From: Streptomyces alanosinicus
GTDB lineage: Bacteria; Actinomycetota; Actinomycetes; Streptomycetales; Streptomycetaceae
DNA length: 64,000 nucleotides
Direction: 5' to 3'
Assembly (NCBI RefSeq): GCF_014650595.1
Contig: NZ_BMVG01000017.1
Location: 62,001 to 126,000 of the forward strand
This document shows positions 22,518-32,559 of this stretch, piece after piece. The position numbers and the translations under genes were made by a program. The notes beneath the pieces are model-generated. The model saw nothing but the letters and a program-made list of their open reading frames with translations. It was not told the DNA's origin and made no database searches. Position 1 is the stretch's first letter, and each line of letters starts with the position of its first letter.

Positions 22518-25130
22518 TCACGCCGCCCCGAAAGCCGCGAACGCCCACCCCGTCGCCTGGTGGACCGGGTCCTGGGGGAGGGTGGCGCGGGCGTCCCTGA
22601 GGGACTCGGCCAGGGTCAGGCCCGCGTCCAGGCCTTTGTGGAGGGCGAGCATCAGGGGGACCACCGCCGCGTCGTTGACCGGTGCGCTGCTCGCCACCAC
22701 GCCCGCCGTGCCCAGCGGCAGCAACGCGGTGACCAGGCCGAGGAGTTCGTCGGCGCCGACCGAGGCGAGGCGGGCGGTGTCGCAGCTGGAGAGGATGATC
22801 CGGTACGGGCTGCGGGCGAGCCGGTCGAAGTCGTGCACGATCAGCGGGCCGTCGGCCATGCGCAGGGCCGAGAAGAGGGGGCTGTCGGCGCGGAACGTGC
22901 CATGGGCCGCGAGGTGGGCGAGGGCCGCGCCGTCGAGGTGTTCCAGAACCCGCGGGACCTGTGCGTCGTCGCCCTCCAGGACGGTCGCCGTGCCGTACCG
23001 GTCGGCCAGTTCGGGAACCTCCGCGCCGCCGGTGGCGAGGCCGGGGCCGCGCACCAGCACCTGCCGGCCGCCCGGTGGCGGTTCGGTCTCGCGGGCCCGC
23101 AGCCAGCTGCCCGCCGACGGCGACACGCTGAGCACCCGGTCCCGCAGCGCGGGCAGCAGCGCCCAGGGCACCCGGTGCAGCGCTCCCGGCGGCACGATCA
23201 CCGCCGGTCCGGAGCCCAGGTGGGCCGCCGCGCCGCCCAGGAGCAGCTCCTGCAGCCGCAGGCCCGCCGCCTCCACCAGCGGCAGCCGGGCCTCGGCGCC
23301 GGGGTGGGCGAGCCGGCGCAGCCCGGCCTGCACATACTCGGCCTCGGCCACCGCCTCGGCCAGCGGGCCGCCGGTGAACCGCCGTACCCGGCCCTGGCCG
23401 CAGAGCAGGACATGCACGCGGCCGTCGACGACCGCGAGTTCGACCAGGCGCGCCTCGCCGAGCCGGTCCAGCAGCCGGGCCACGTCGAAGTGGTCGCCCG
23501 CGTGCGGGGCGGCCCCGCGGATGTGATGGGTGCGGGAGCGGATCTCCCGCTCCAGGCGCCGCTGTTCGCGCTCCAGCGCGGGCACCGGACGGCCCTCCAT
23601 GCGGGCCTCCTCGGCGCGGGCCGCTATCTCCCGGTAGGCGGTCAGTCCGCTCAGCAGCGCCGGGTCGGCGGGCGGCCGGGTGGGCGGCGCGGACAGCACG
23701 GTCGCCCGCCAGCGCTCGCTCCACTCCAGCAGCCGGCGCGGAGTGCCGTGGGCAAGGCTCACCTCCTGGGCCAGCGCGGCCAGTTCAGCGCCCTGCGCGG
23801 TGGCGTGGGCCCGCAGTTCCGAGGCGCCGAGCGTCATCCGGTGGTCGTCCAGCACGTCCAGACCGCGCCGGCAGGCCTCCAGCACGCCCCGCCGGGACCC
23901 GGACGCCCGAGCCCTGAGCGCCTGCGCCGCCCAGCCCGTCACCCGGGCCGGCGGCGGCCCGCCGTACCGGCTGCGCGCGGCCACCGCCAAGTGCCGTTCC
24001 GCGTCGGCCGTCCAGCCCAGCGCCAGCGCGATCCGGCCCGCGAGCAGCGACGCCTCCGGCGCGGCCGGCGAGCCGAAGGAGGCCAGCTTCGCGGCGACCG
24101 CGGCCGCGTCCGCGACCAGCCGCCCCGAGCGGCGTCCGGCCGCCACCCGCGCCTCGATCAGCACCAGCCGGGCGTGCGTCTCCCACCAGGTCCGCCGCTG
24201 TGCGGCGAAGAGCCGTACGGCGACGGCGGCGCGGGCTATCGCGGTGTGCGGGTCCCCGGCCGAGCGCGCGGCGCGTGCGGCGGCCATCAGCAGCTCGGCC
24301 TTGCGGGTGGACTGCCCGCCGATCCGGTCCAGCAACGCGATCGTCGTGTCCGCCTCGGCGAGCGCCTCCGGGGCCAGCCCGGCCGCCATCAGCACCTCGC
24401 AGCGCCGGATGGACAGCATGTAGGTGGGCGTGCCGAGCTTCGCGTACCGCTCCTCGGCCTCGTCCAGCAGCCGCAGCGCCGCCGGGATGTCCCCGGACCG
24501 GAACGCGGCAAGGCCCCGGCTCTCCACCGCGTCGGCCTTGTCGTGCTCCTGGCCGGTGGTGTCCCACAGCCGCTCCGCCGCCGTGAAGTCGGCGACCGCC
24601 CGGTCCACCGCGCCGAGCGCCAGATGGACGGTGGCCCGCAGGGTCAGCGCCCGCGCGGTCCAGATGTCGTCGCCGACCTGCCGCAGCACGGGCAGCGCCC
24701 GCCGTACGTCCTCCAGTGCCTCCCGGTGCCGGCCCAGCACCCACCACACGTACGCCCGCCGGTACAGCACCCGGGACCGGGTGTGGCCGCTGCCCCGTGC
24801 CACGCCCCGCTCGAAGGAGGCGAGCCCCTGCCGAGTGCGCCCCGCGTGCACCAGTGCGACCCCCAGCGTCGCGAGCACATCGGCCTCGCGGTCGGCCGAC
24901 TCGGCGCGCGCGGCCAGGTCCCGGGCGCGGCGCAGATGCCGCAGCGCCATCCGCAGGTCACCGAAGTCCCGCTGCCAGATGCCGAGCACCTGGTGGGCGA
25001 CGCTGGCGTGCAACGGTTGCGGACCGGCCCGCAGTACCTCCTCCGCGCGTGCCCGGGCCTCGCCCGGGTCGGCGAACACCAAGGGCAGCAGTTCGAGAAC
25101 CGACTCGCCTTCCGCTGTCACGTCTCGCAT
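22518..25130 (-). CDS. TPR-CHAT caspase-like protein
   Basis: 870 residues. The first about 480 are helical repeats of TPR type (for example ATLGVALVHAGRTRQGLASFERG), a platform for sensing. The C-terminal CHAT domain (about 590-870) keeps the caspase-type dyad: H743 in LAAHGTFR and C783 in ILSSCDTAR. CHAT peptidases cleave specific proteins when activated, and several are known in defence. The gene is divergent by 77 bp from a cytosolic subtilase, sigma factor and small unknown gene. ATG 25130 has no ribosome binding site, so the transcript may be leaderless. A protease-triggered response is inferred from context. Confidence 0.92.
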   Translation of the reverse strand: MRDVTAEGESVLELLPLVFADPGEARARAEEVLRAGPQPLHASVAHQVLGIWQRDFGDLRMALRHLRRARDLAARAESADREADVLATLGVALVHAGRTRQGLASFERGVARGSGHTRSRVLYRRAYVWWVLGRHREALEDVRRALPVLRQVGDDIWTARALTLRATVHLALGAVDRAVADFTAAERLWDTTGQEHDKADAVESRGLAAFRSGDIPAALRLLDEAEERYAKLGTPTYMLSIRRCEVLMAAGLAPEALAEADTTIALLDRIGGQSTRKAELLMAAARAARSAGDPHTAIARAAVAVRLFAAQRRTWWETHARLVLIEARVAAGRRSGRLVADAAAVAAKLASFGSPAAPEASLLAGRIALALGWTADAERHLAVAARSRYGGPPPARVTGWAAQALRARASGSRRGVLEACRRGLDVLDDHRMTLGASELRAHATAQGAELAALAQEVSLAHGTPRRLLEWSERWRATVLSAPPTRPPADPALLSGLTAYREIAARAEEARMEGRPVPALEREQRRLEREIRSRTHHIRGAAPHAGDHFDVARLLDRLGEARLVELAVVDGRVHVLLCGQGRVRRFTGGPLAEAVAEAEYVQAGLRRLAHPGAEARLPLVEAAGLRLQELLLGGAAAHLGSGPAVIVPPGALHRVPWALLPALRDRVLSVSPSAGSWLRARETEPPPGGRQVLVRGPGLATGGAEVPELADRYGTATVLEGDDAQVPRVLEHLDGAALAHLAAHGTFRADSPLFSALRMADGPLIVHDFDRLARSPYRIILSSCDTARLASVGADELLGLVTALLPLGTAGVVASSAPVNDAAVVPLMLALHKGLDAGLTLAESLRDARATLPQDPVHQATGWAFAAFGAA

Positions 25131-25207
25131 GGTAGTGGCCTGCTGTATCAGACGGTGGCCCCACGACTCTCACTGTCGAACACCGTCTTGTCGGGGGAGG
25201 AGACACC

Positions 25208-26635
25208 ATGGCACCACAGCGTTTCCACGAGCAGTTCGACCACATCCAGCGGGCCATGCCCGACGTCGCCCTGGCCATGGGCCCGTACGACGACGCCGCG
25301 CACTTCCTGTACGAGAAGGGCGTCGTGCTCGCCCGGGACGGCGAGGAGGCCCAGGCCGTCGAGGACGCCGTGCGCGCCCACTTCACCGCGACGGAGGGAC
25401 TCGTGCCCGACCATGTGCGCCGGGACGGACCGCGGCACAACCGCACCGGAGTGACCCGCATCCGCGTCGGCGACCCCACCGAGGGCACCGACACCGTCCC
25501 GCACGCCCTGCGCGCCCTGCGCGAGGCCGAGGACCGCCAGGGCCGCCGCCTGGCCGCGCGCAACCATGTCGTGCACATCGCGGTCAACGCCTGCCCCAGC
25601 GACGAGCCGGTGCCCGTCCCGCGCACCCAGCCGGCCAACCCGGCCGCCGCCGAGGGCCGTTACGACGCCGACAGCGCCGCCCGGGTCCTCGTGGTCGACA
25701 CCGGACTGGTGTCCGACCACCGCGACTACCCGCTGCTCGCGCACACCACGGGTGACGTCGAGCCGGCCGAGACCGGCGCCGACGGGGTGCTGCGCCAGTA
25801 CGCCGGGCACGGCACGTTCATCGCCGGGATCCTCGCGGCCGTCGCCCCCAACACCGACGTGACCGTCCGCAACACCCTGAGCGACGCGGGCGCGATCCTG
25901 GAGTCCGAGTTCGGCGCCCGGCTCTTCGAGGCGGTCGACGAGGGCGGCTGGCCCGACATCATCAGCCTCTCGGCCGGCACCACCACCGAGGGCACCGACG
26001 GGCTCATCGGCCTGGACGCCTTCATGCGGGAACTGCGCGCGCAGCGCACCCTGTTGGTGGCCGCCGCCGGCAACAACTCCAGCAACGCGCGCTTCTGGCC
26101 CGCCGCATACGCCGATCTGCCCGAGTACGCGGACAGCGTGGTGTCGGTCGGCGCGCTGAGCGCGGACGGCGAGAGCGAGGCCTGCTTCAGCAACCACGGA
26201 CCCTGGGTGCGGGTCTACGCCCCGGGCGAGCGGCTCACCAGCGCCCTGACCGGCTTCGCCGCGCCCGTGCCGTACATCTACCAGCACTCCACCTACGACG
26301 CCTGCCGGTTCGGCTTCGACTACGCCTGCACCTGCCGGCTCCCGCGCCGCACCGGTGTGCTGAGCGAGGGCCGGGAGAACACCGGCGCCAAGCCGCACCA
26401 GGTGATGTTCGACGGGCTCGCGCAGTGGAGCGGCACCTCCTTCGCCGCCCCGGTCGTCGCCGGCCTCGTCGCCGCGCGGATGACCGCGCGCCAGGAGTAC
26501 GACCCGCGCGCCGCCCGCGACGGGCTGCTGGCGTCGGCCACGCACAGCACCGAGGTACGCGGCGTGCGTGCCACGGTGCTCCGCCCGCCCACCTGGAGCC
26601 CGGCGGCGGCCGCCGACCCCGCGGTGCCCGTATGA
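25208..26635 (+). CDS. S8-family subtilisin-like serine protease, predicted cytosolic
   Basis: 475 residues. Catalytic triad is visible: D164 in VLVVDTGL, H201 in GHGTFIAGI and S411 in GTSFAAPVVAG, with the oxyanion Asn in AAAGNNSS. There is no signal peptide or membrane anchor, unlike secreted subtilases. The about 150-residue N-terminal region is not an evident inhibitor prodomain and may be a recognition part. Cys-rich insertion YDACRFGFDYACTC lies near residue 365. A strong ribosome binding site GGGGGAGGAG precedes ATG 25208. Divergent from the CHAT gene and followed by a sigma factor, it is likely part of one regulated module. Confidence 0.92.
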   Translation: MAPQRFHEQFDHIQRAMPDVALAMGPYDDAAHFLYEKGVVLARDGEEAQAVEDAVRAHFTATEGLVPDHVRRDGPRHNRTGVTRIRVGDPTEGTDTVPHALRALREAEDRQGRRLAARNHVVHIAVNACPSDEPVPVPRTQPANPAAAEGRYDADSAARVLVVDTGLVSDHRDYPLLAHTTGDVEPAETGADGVLRQYAGHGTFIAGILAAVAPNTDVTVRNTLSDAGAILESEFGARLFEAVDEGGWPDIISLSAGTTTEGTDGLIGLDAFMRELRAQRTLLVAAAGNNSSNARFWPAAYADLPEYADSVVSVGALSADGESEACFSNHGPWVRVYAPGERLTSALTGFAAPVPYIYQHSTYDACRFGFDYACTCRLPRRTGVLSEGRENTGAKPHQVMFDGLAQWSGTSFAAPVVAGLVAARMTARQEYDPRAARDGLLASATHSTEVRGVRATVLRPPTWSPAAAADPAVPV

Positions 26636-26700
26636 GGTCCGGGACCGGGACGCTCCGCTCCACGGCGTACGATGACGTGCCGTACACGAGGGGTGGAGCC

Positions 26701-27276
26701 GTGGACCGAACAGAGGTCGGCGCGCTCGTCCAGTCCGCCGTCGACGGGGACGCCGCGGCCTGGAAAGCGCTGGTGGAAGGGATGAGTCCGCTGGTGTGGT
26801 CGGTTGTGCGCGCACACCGGCTCTCCGAGGCCGACGGGCACGAGGTCTACCAGACCGTGTGGTTCCGCTTCGCCCAGCACCTGGGCCGGATACGTGAGCC
26901 CGACAAGGCGGGCGCGTGGCTGGCCAGTACGGCCCGTAACGAGTGCCTGAAGGTCCTGAAGGCGATGGCCCGGCTGACGCTGACGGACGACCCGCGGGTG
27001 CTGGACCGGGCCAGCGACGAGCAGACTCCGGAGGAGTCGTTGATCGCTTCGGAGGAGGCGGCGGACCGGGCCGAGCGCTCACGCCGCCTGTGGCAGGAGC
27101 TGGACGCACTCGGGGAGCGCTGTCGTCAGCTGCTGCGTGTGCTGGTGGCCTCCCCGCCGCCCAGCTATGTGGAGATCTCGGCCGCGCTCGGTATCGCGGT
27201 CGGCAGTATCGGACCCCTGCGGCAGCGCTGTCTGCGCCGGCTGCGGGCCCGGATGGACGCACGAGGTGCGGCATGA
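26701..27276 (+). CDS. ECF-type sigma-70 family RNA polymerase sigma factor
   Basis: 191 residues from GTG 26701 (GGGTGGAG upstream). Region 2 is seen in EADGHEVYQTVWFRFAQHL and AGAWLASTARNECLK, and region 4 helix-turn-helix in YVEISAALGIAVGSIGPLRQRCLRRL. It starts 65 bp after the protease and ends in a 4-bp overlap with the next gene. It may transcribe this module or its targets. No classical zinc-binding anti-sigma factor is encoded next to it; the coupled downstream protein is the only candidate partner. Confidence 0.9.
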   Translation: MDRTEVGALVQSAVDGDAAAWKALVEGMSPLVWSVVRAHRLSEADGHEVYQTVWFRFAQHLGRIREPDKAGAWLASTARNECLKVLKAMARLTLTDDPRVLDRASDEQTPEESLIASEEAADRAERSRRLWQELDALGERCRQLLRVLVASPPPSYVEISAALGIAVGSIGPLRQRCLRRLRARMDARGAA

Positions 27277-27758
27277 ACGGATACGGCGACGACGGGGTGC
27301 CCCAGGAGGGCGCGGTGGACGAGGAGGCGGCGGACTCCCTGCTGGAGGAGGAGCTGCGGCAGGCCGTCGCGGTCCTCGACCCGGTACCGGACGCACTGCG
27401 CCAACTGGCCCTGGAGGCCTACGCCCTGCACGACCTGGACGCGCGGATCGCCGAGCTGACCTTCGACTCGCTCGTGGACGCGCTGCCGGTGCGGGGCGTC
27501 ACGGACGCACCGCGGATGCTGACGTTCCGCGCGGGCCGGGTCACCGTCGACGTCGAGGTCACCGAGGACGGGCTCATCGGCCAGGTGCTGCCGCCGCAGT
27601 CGGCGCGCATCGAGGTGCTCGGCGGACCGCAGACCGCCCGTCCGGTCGCGGTGGACACCCTCGGCCGGTTCACCAGTGACACACCGCCGACCGGTCCGTT
27701 CGCCCTCAGGCTGCGGACCGGCGGCGAGGTGATCGTCACCGAGTGGCTGCGGACCTGA
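27273..27758 (+). CDS. Unrecognised protein coupled to the sigma factor
   Basis: 161 residues, ATGA overlap with the sigma gene. An acidic N-terminus is followed by a helical stretch (LRQLALEAYALHDLDARIAELTFDS) and then a beta-rich domain (RMLTFRAGRVTVDVEVTEDGLIGQVLPPQSARIEVLGG). No signal peptide or membrane segment. The helical part could contact a sigma factor, but no HxxxCxxC motif of ZAS anti-sigma factors is present. I do not recognise the family with certainty; translational coupling strongly suggests function with the sigma factor. Confidence 0.8.
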   Translation: MNGYGDDGVPQEGAVDEEAADSLLEEELRQAVAVLDPVPDALRQLALEAYALHDLDARIAELTFDSLVDALPVRGVTDAPRMLTFRAGRVTVDVEVTEDGLIGQVLPPQSARIEVLGGPQTARPVAVDTLGRFTSDTPPTGPFALRLRTGGEVIVTEWLRT

Positions 27759-27786
27759 CCCCGGTCGGGCGGACCGGCCCGGTCAG
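27755..27786. terminator. Nested palindromic terminator overlapping both stop codons
   Basis: CTGACC (27755-27760) and GGTCAG (27781-27786) enclose CCGGTC-GGGCG-GACCGG. The stem includes the stop codons of the converging unknown gene and P450 gene, serving both strands. Confidence 0.75.
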
Positions 27787-29015
27787 GCGGACCAGGTCAC
27801 CGGCAGGGTGCGCGGGCCGCGGATCATCGTCCGGTGCCGCCACCGCACCTGCTCGGCCGGTACGGCGAGCCGCAGCCCGGGCAGCCGGTCCAGCAGGGTG
27901 TCCACCAGCAGTTCGGTCTGCAGCCGGGCCAGCACCGTACCCGTGCAGAAGTGCGGGCCGTTGCCGAACGCCACATGCGGGTTCGGATCGCGGTCGGGGT
28001 CGATGCGGTCCGGGTCCGGGAAGACGGCCGGGTCGCGGTTGGCGGCGAGGTAGGAGACATAGACCGGCTCGCCCGCGGCGATCCGGTGTCCGGCGATCTC
28101 CACGTCCGTGAGCGCGATCCGGGCGAGCCCGACCGAACTGCGGTGCGGGATGTAGCGGAACAGCTCGTCCAGCACCGGGCCGCGCTCCTCGGGCCGCGCC
28201 CGCATCCGTTCCATCAGCTCCGGCCGGGTCAGCATCAGATAGAGCATCTGCCCGCAGTTGTGGGTGACGGCCTCGCCGCCGATCTGCAGCGGGCCGGCGA
28301 GCCCGACGGCCTCCTCCTCGCGGATCTCCCCGCGTGCCACGGCCCCGCCGAGCATCGAGTAGACGTCCTCGCCGGGACTCGCGGCCCGGGAGCGGATGGT
28401 CGCGGTGATCCACCCGTACAGGCCGTCCTTGGCCCGGCCGGCCGCCTCGACGCCGTTGGTGGAGATGATCTCCCGGGTCCAGGTGTGCACCTGCTCCCGG
28501 TCCTTGGCCGGCACGCCCATCACCTCGCTGACCACGCTGAGCGGGAACGGCTCCAGCACCCGCTCGATCAGCTCGGCGGGCGGCCCGTCCCGTACGACCC
28601 CGTCCACCAGCTCGTCCAGGATCTCCTGGGCGCGGGGCCGCAGCCGCTTCATGGCGCTCACCGTGAAGGCGCCGGCGACCGGCTTGCGCAGCCGGTTGTG
28701 ATCGGGCTGGTCGGCCCAGGCGAGCGAGCCCGGCCGGGGCGCGAAGTTCGGTGCCATACGGGTGACCTGTCGGTGGGTCACCTCGGTGCGGCTGAACCGC
28801 GGGTCGTTGGTGATCAGCTTGACGTCGTCGTAGCGGGTCGCCAGCCATGCCCAGCCCTCGCCGAACGGCAGCCGGATCCGGGTCAGCGGACCCTCGCGCA
28901 TGAGGCCGGCGAGGGCCGGGTCGAAGTCCGTCCCGTCCAGGTCGGGCGTGGTCCAGTCCCGTACGGGCGGGGCCTGCGGTGGGGCCTGCCCGGTGAGCGT
29001 GCTCTCCTCGGTCAT
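27783..29015 (-). CDS. Cytochrome P450 (actinobacterial class I type)
   Basis: 410 residues. Heme-binding loop FGNGPHFCTGTVLAR with Cys357 as thiolate ligand, K-helix ELFR, and an I-helix IGGEAVTHNC in which the usual acid-Thr pair is changed (Glu present, second Thr is His-flanked), so oxygen activation may differ. No ferredoxin gene is adjacent. ATG 29015 is taken rather than the in-frame ATG 29024; neither has a clear ribosome binding site. The gene stands alone between converging and unrelated genes, so its substrate cannot be inferred. A 142-bp region upstream contains a dispersed intergenic repeat. Confidence 0.9.
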   Translation of the reverse strand: MTEESTLTGQAPPQAPPVRDWTTPDLDGTDFDPALAGLMREGPLTRIRLPFGEGWAWLATRYDDVKLITNDPRFSRTEVTHRQVTRMAPNFAPRPGSLAWADQPDHNRLRKPVAGAFTVSAMKRLRPRAQEILDELVDGVVRDGPPAELIERVLEPFPLSVVSEVMGVPAKDREQVHTWTREIISTNGVEAAGRAKDGLYGWITATIRSRAASPGEDVYSMLGGAVARGEIREEEAVGLAGPLQIGGEAVTHNCGQMLYLMLTRPELMERMRARPEERGPVLDELFRYIPHRSSVGLARIALTDVEIAGHRIAAGEPVYVSYLAANRDPAVFPDPDRIDPDRDPNPHVAFGNGPHFCTGTVLARLQTELLVDTLLDRLPGLRLAVPAEQVRWRHRTMIRGPRTLPVTWSA

Positions 29016-29125
29016 GTGCACCACATTGGTATGGGGAGTGGTGGCTGTCCTGCGGGAGTGCGCCAGGTGGGGGCCGGGGCGCCTACCGGGGTGCCATGAG
29101 GTGTCGTCGGGCGTCTGCGGCTTCG

Positions 29126-29159
29126 TCCTGGCTGGTCGCGCCGTTCCCCGCGCCCCTTC
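29126..29159. repeat. Dispersed intergenic repeat, copy B
   Basis: GGCTGGTCGCGCCGTTCCCC followed by GCGCCCCTT, related to the copy at 22424-22483 and to a repeat widespread in Streptomyces spacers. It is located just after the N-formylglutamate amidohydrolase gene. Confidence 0.6.
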
Positions 29160-29166
29160 GGTTGGT

Positions 29167-29961
29167 TCAGGCCGCGTTGATGAGTTCGGCCAGGGCGTCT
29201 GCCAGGCGTTCCAGGCCCGGGCCCGCCGGGCCGCCCGGCTCCGCCATGTACGTGTCGCGGCGGATCTCCACCATCAGGGCGCTGACCCGGGCGTCCGTGC
29301 CGTAGAAGTCCAGTGGTACGTACGTTCCGGCGAAGGGGCTGTCGAGTCCCGTCTCTCCGCAGGCCGCGAATGCCGTGCGGGCTGCCTCGGTCAGGGGCGG
29401 CGGGGTGTGGAAGGTGTCCGTGCCCAGGCAGACCGGGGGGCGTGGTCCGGCGGCGTGCAGCTCGTAGGGGAGCGGCTCGGTCGGGTAGGAGTGCACGTCG
29501 ATGATCACGGCCCGGCCGGTCGCGGCCAGCCGGTCCGCGACCGCCTCGGTCATGGCCTGGGCGTACGGCCGGAAGTAGCGGGCCAGCAGTGGTTCCGGAT
29601 CGGTGTCCGCGGGCCGCAGCTCGTCCCGGTGTGTGGTCCGCGTGTATACGGCGGCCATGCCGACGGCCGTCATCTCCTCCCGCTCGTCCGGGAAGCGCTC
29701 GGGGTCCACGACCAGCCGGGACAGGCGGTTCACGAACCGCCAGGGGGTGAGGGCGGCCAGGGCGGCCGCCCGCCGGGCCAGCTCGGCGGTGTGCGCGTCC
29801 GTGATGTGGTCCAGCTCCCGCTCCAACGCGGCGTCGTCCAGCACGATGGCCCGGCGCACGTCCTGCGGAATCCGCCGCGCCGAGTGCGGCACATGCAGCA
29901 GCACGGGCGAGGCGGGGGCACCGGGGAGGAGTTCGTACGAGGGTGACGGCGGGGTGGGCAC
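29167..29961 (-). CDS. N-formylglutamate amidohydrolase family protein
   Basis: 264 residues. VLLHVPHSARRIP, the metal-site region VDPERFPDE, DVHSYP and the C-terminal VEIRRDTYM are the signatures of the FGase family, zinc amidohydrolases that deformylate N-formyl-L-glutamate or related N-acyl compounds. No histidine-degradation genes are next to it, so a different N-acyl substrate is possible. GTG 29961 is chosen because GGAG lies five bases upstream; a longer frame begins in the spacer. It is followed by icd upstream on the same strand, with a terminator between them, so it is probably independently transcribed. Confidence 0.85.
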   Translation of the reverse strand: MPTPPSPSYELLPGAPASPVLLHVPHSARRIPQDVRRAIVLDDAALERELDHITDAHTAELARRAAALAALTPWRFVNRLSRLVVDPERFPDEREEMTAVGMAAVYTRTTHRDELRPADTDPEPLLARYFRPYAQAMTEAVADRLAATGRAVIIDVHSYPTEPLPYELHAAGPRPPVCLGTDTFHTPPPLTEAARTAFAACGETGLDSPFAGTYVPLDFYGTDARVSALMVEIRRDTYMAEPGGPAGPGLERLADALAELINAA

Positions 29962-30059
29962 GGCTGCTCCAAGGAGGTCGGGGCGGGCGGGGCACGGCCC
30001 CCGAGTGCACCAGCTGTTCAACTCCCGTGCAAGCGGCCCCGCTTGATGCGCGAACGGCT

Positions 30060-30091
30060 CCGCCCCGGCCGGGAGTCACCGGCCGGGGCGG
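30060..30091 (-). terminator. Terminator of icd
   Basis: CCGCCCCGGCCGG (30060-30072) and CCGGCCGGGGCGG (30079-30091) form a perfect 13-bp stem with loop GAGTCA, 33 bp after the icd stop codon on the minus strand. Confidence 0.8.
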
Positions 30092-30123
30092 GGTTCGGTG
30101 CGACGGCGGAGGCGCCGCGGGCG

Positions 30124-32343
<2,220 letters not shown>

Positions 32344-32478
32344 CGGGTGCTCCGCTCCACGTCTGCAACATTGCTCGACATCAAGATATCTCGTGATCGG
32401 GGTCGGCTCGACAGGGGTCCCGGCCGGAAACGATCCCGCTCCGGTACAACCGGCTGCCGCCTCCAGTGGTCATGACAA

Positions 32479-32507
32479 GCGATCACCCGCCGACCACGGG
32501 TGATCGC
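32479..32507. promoter_or_regulatory. 10-bp inverted repeat upstream of the aminopeptidase gene
   Basis: GCGATCACCC (32479-32488) and GGGTGATCGC (32498-32507) around a 9-bp centre, in the 216-bp divergent region between icd and the M1 peptidase. It could be an operator or a 5' UTR hairpin. Within the same region AGATATCT (about 32383) is an 8-bp palindrome close to the icd side. No clear -35/-10 pairs were found. Confidence 0.45.
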
Positions 32508-32559
32508 CCACCGACCGGCGGCCGGACCGACCAGCCGGCCGCCCCAGCGAAGGCGGACC

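Noticed and set aside
25148..27274. 708-codon minus-strand frame opposite the subtilase and sigma factor
   Set aside because: Low-complexity translation without domains, antisense to two well-supported genes.
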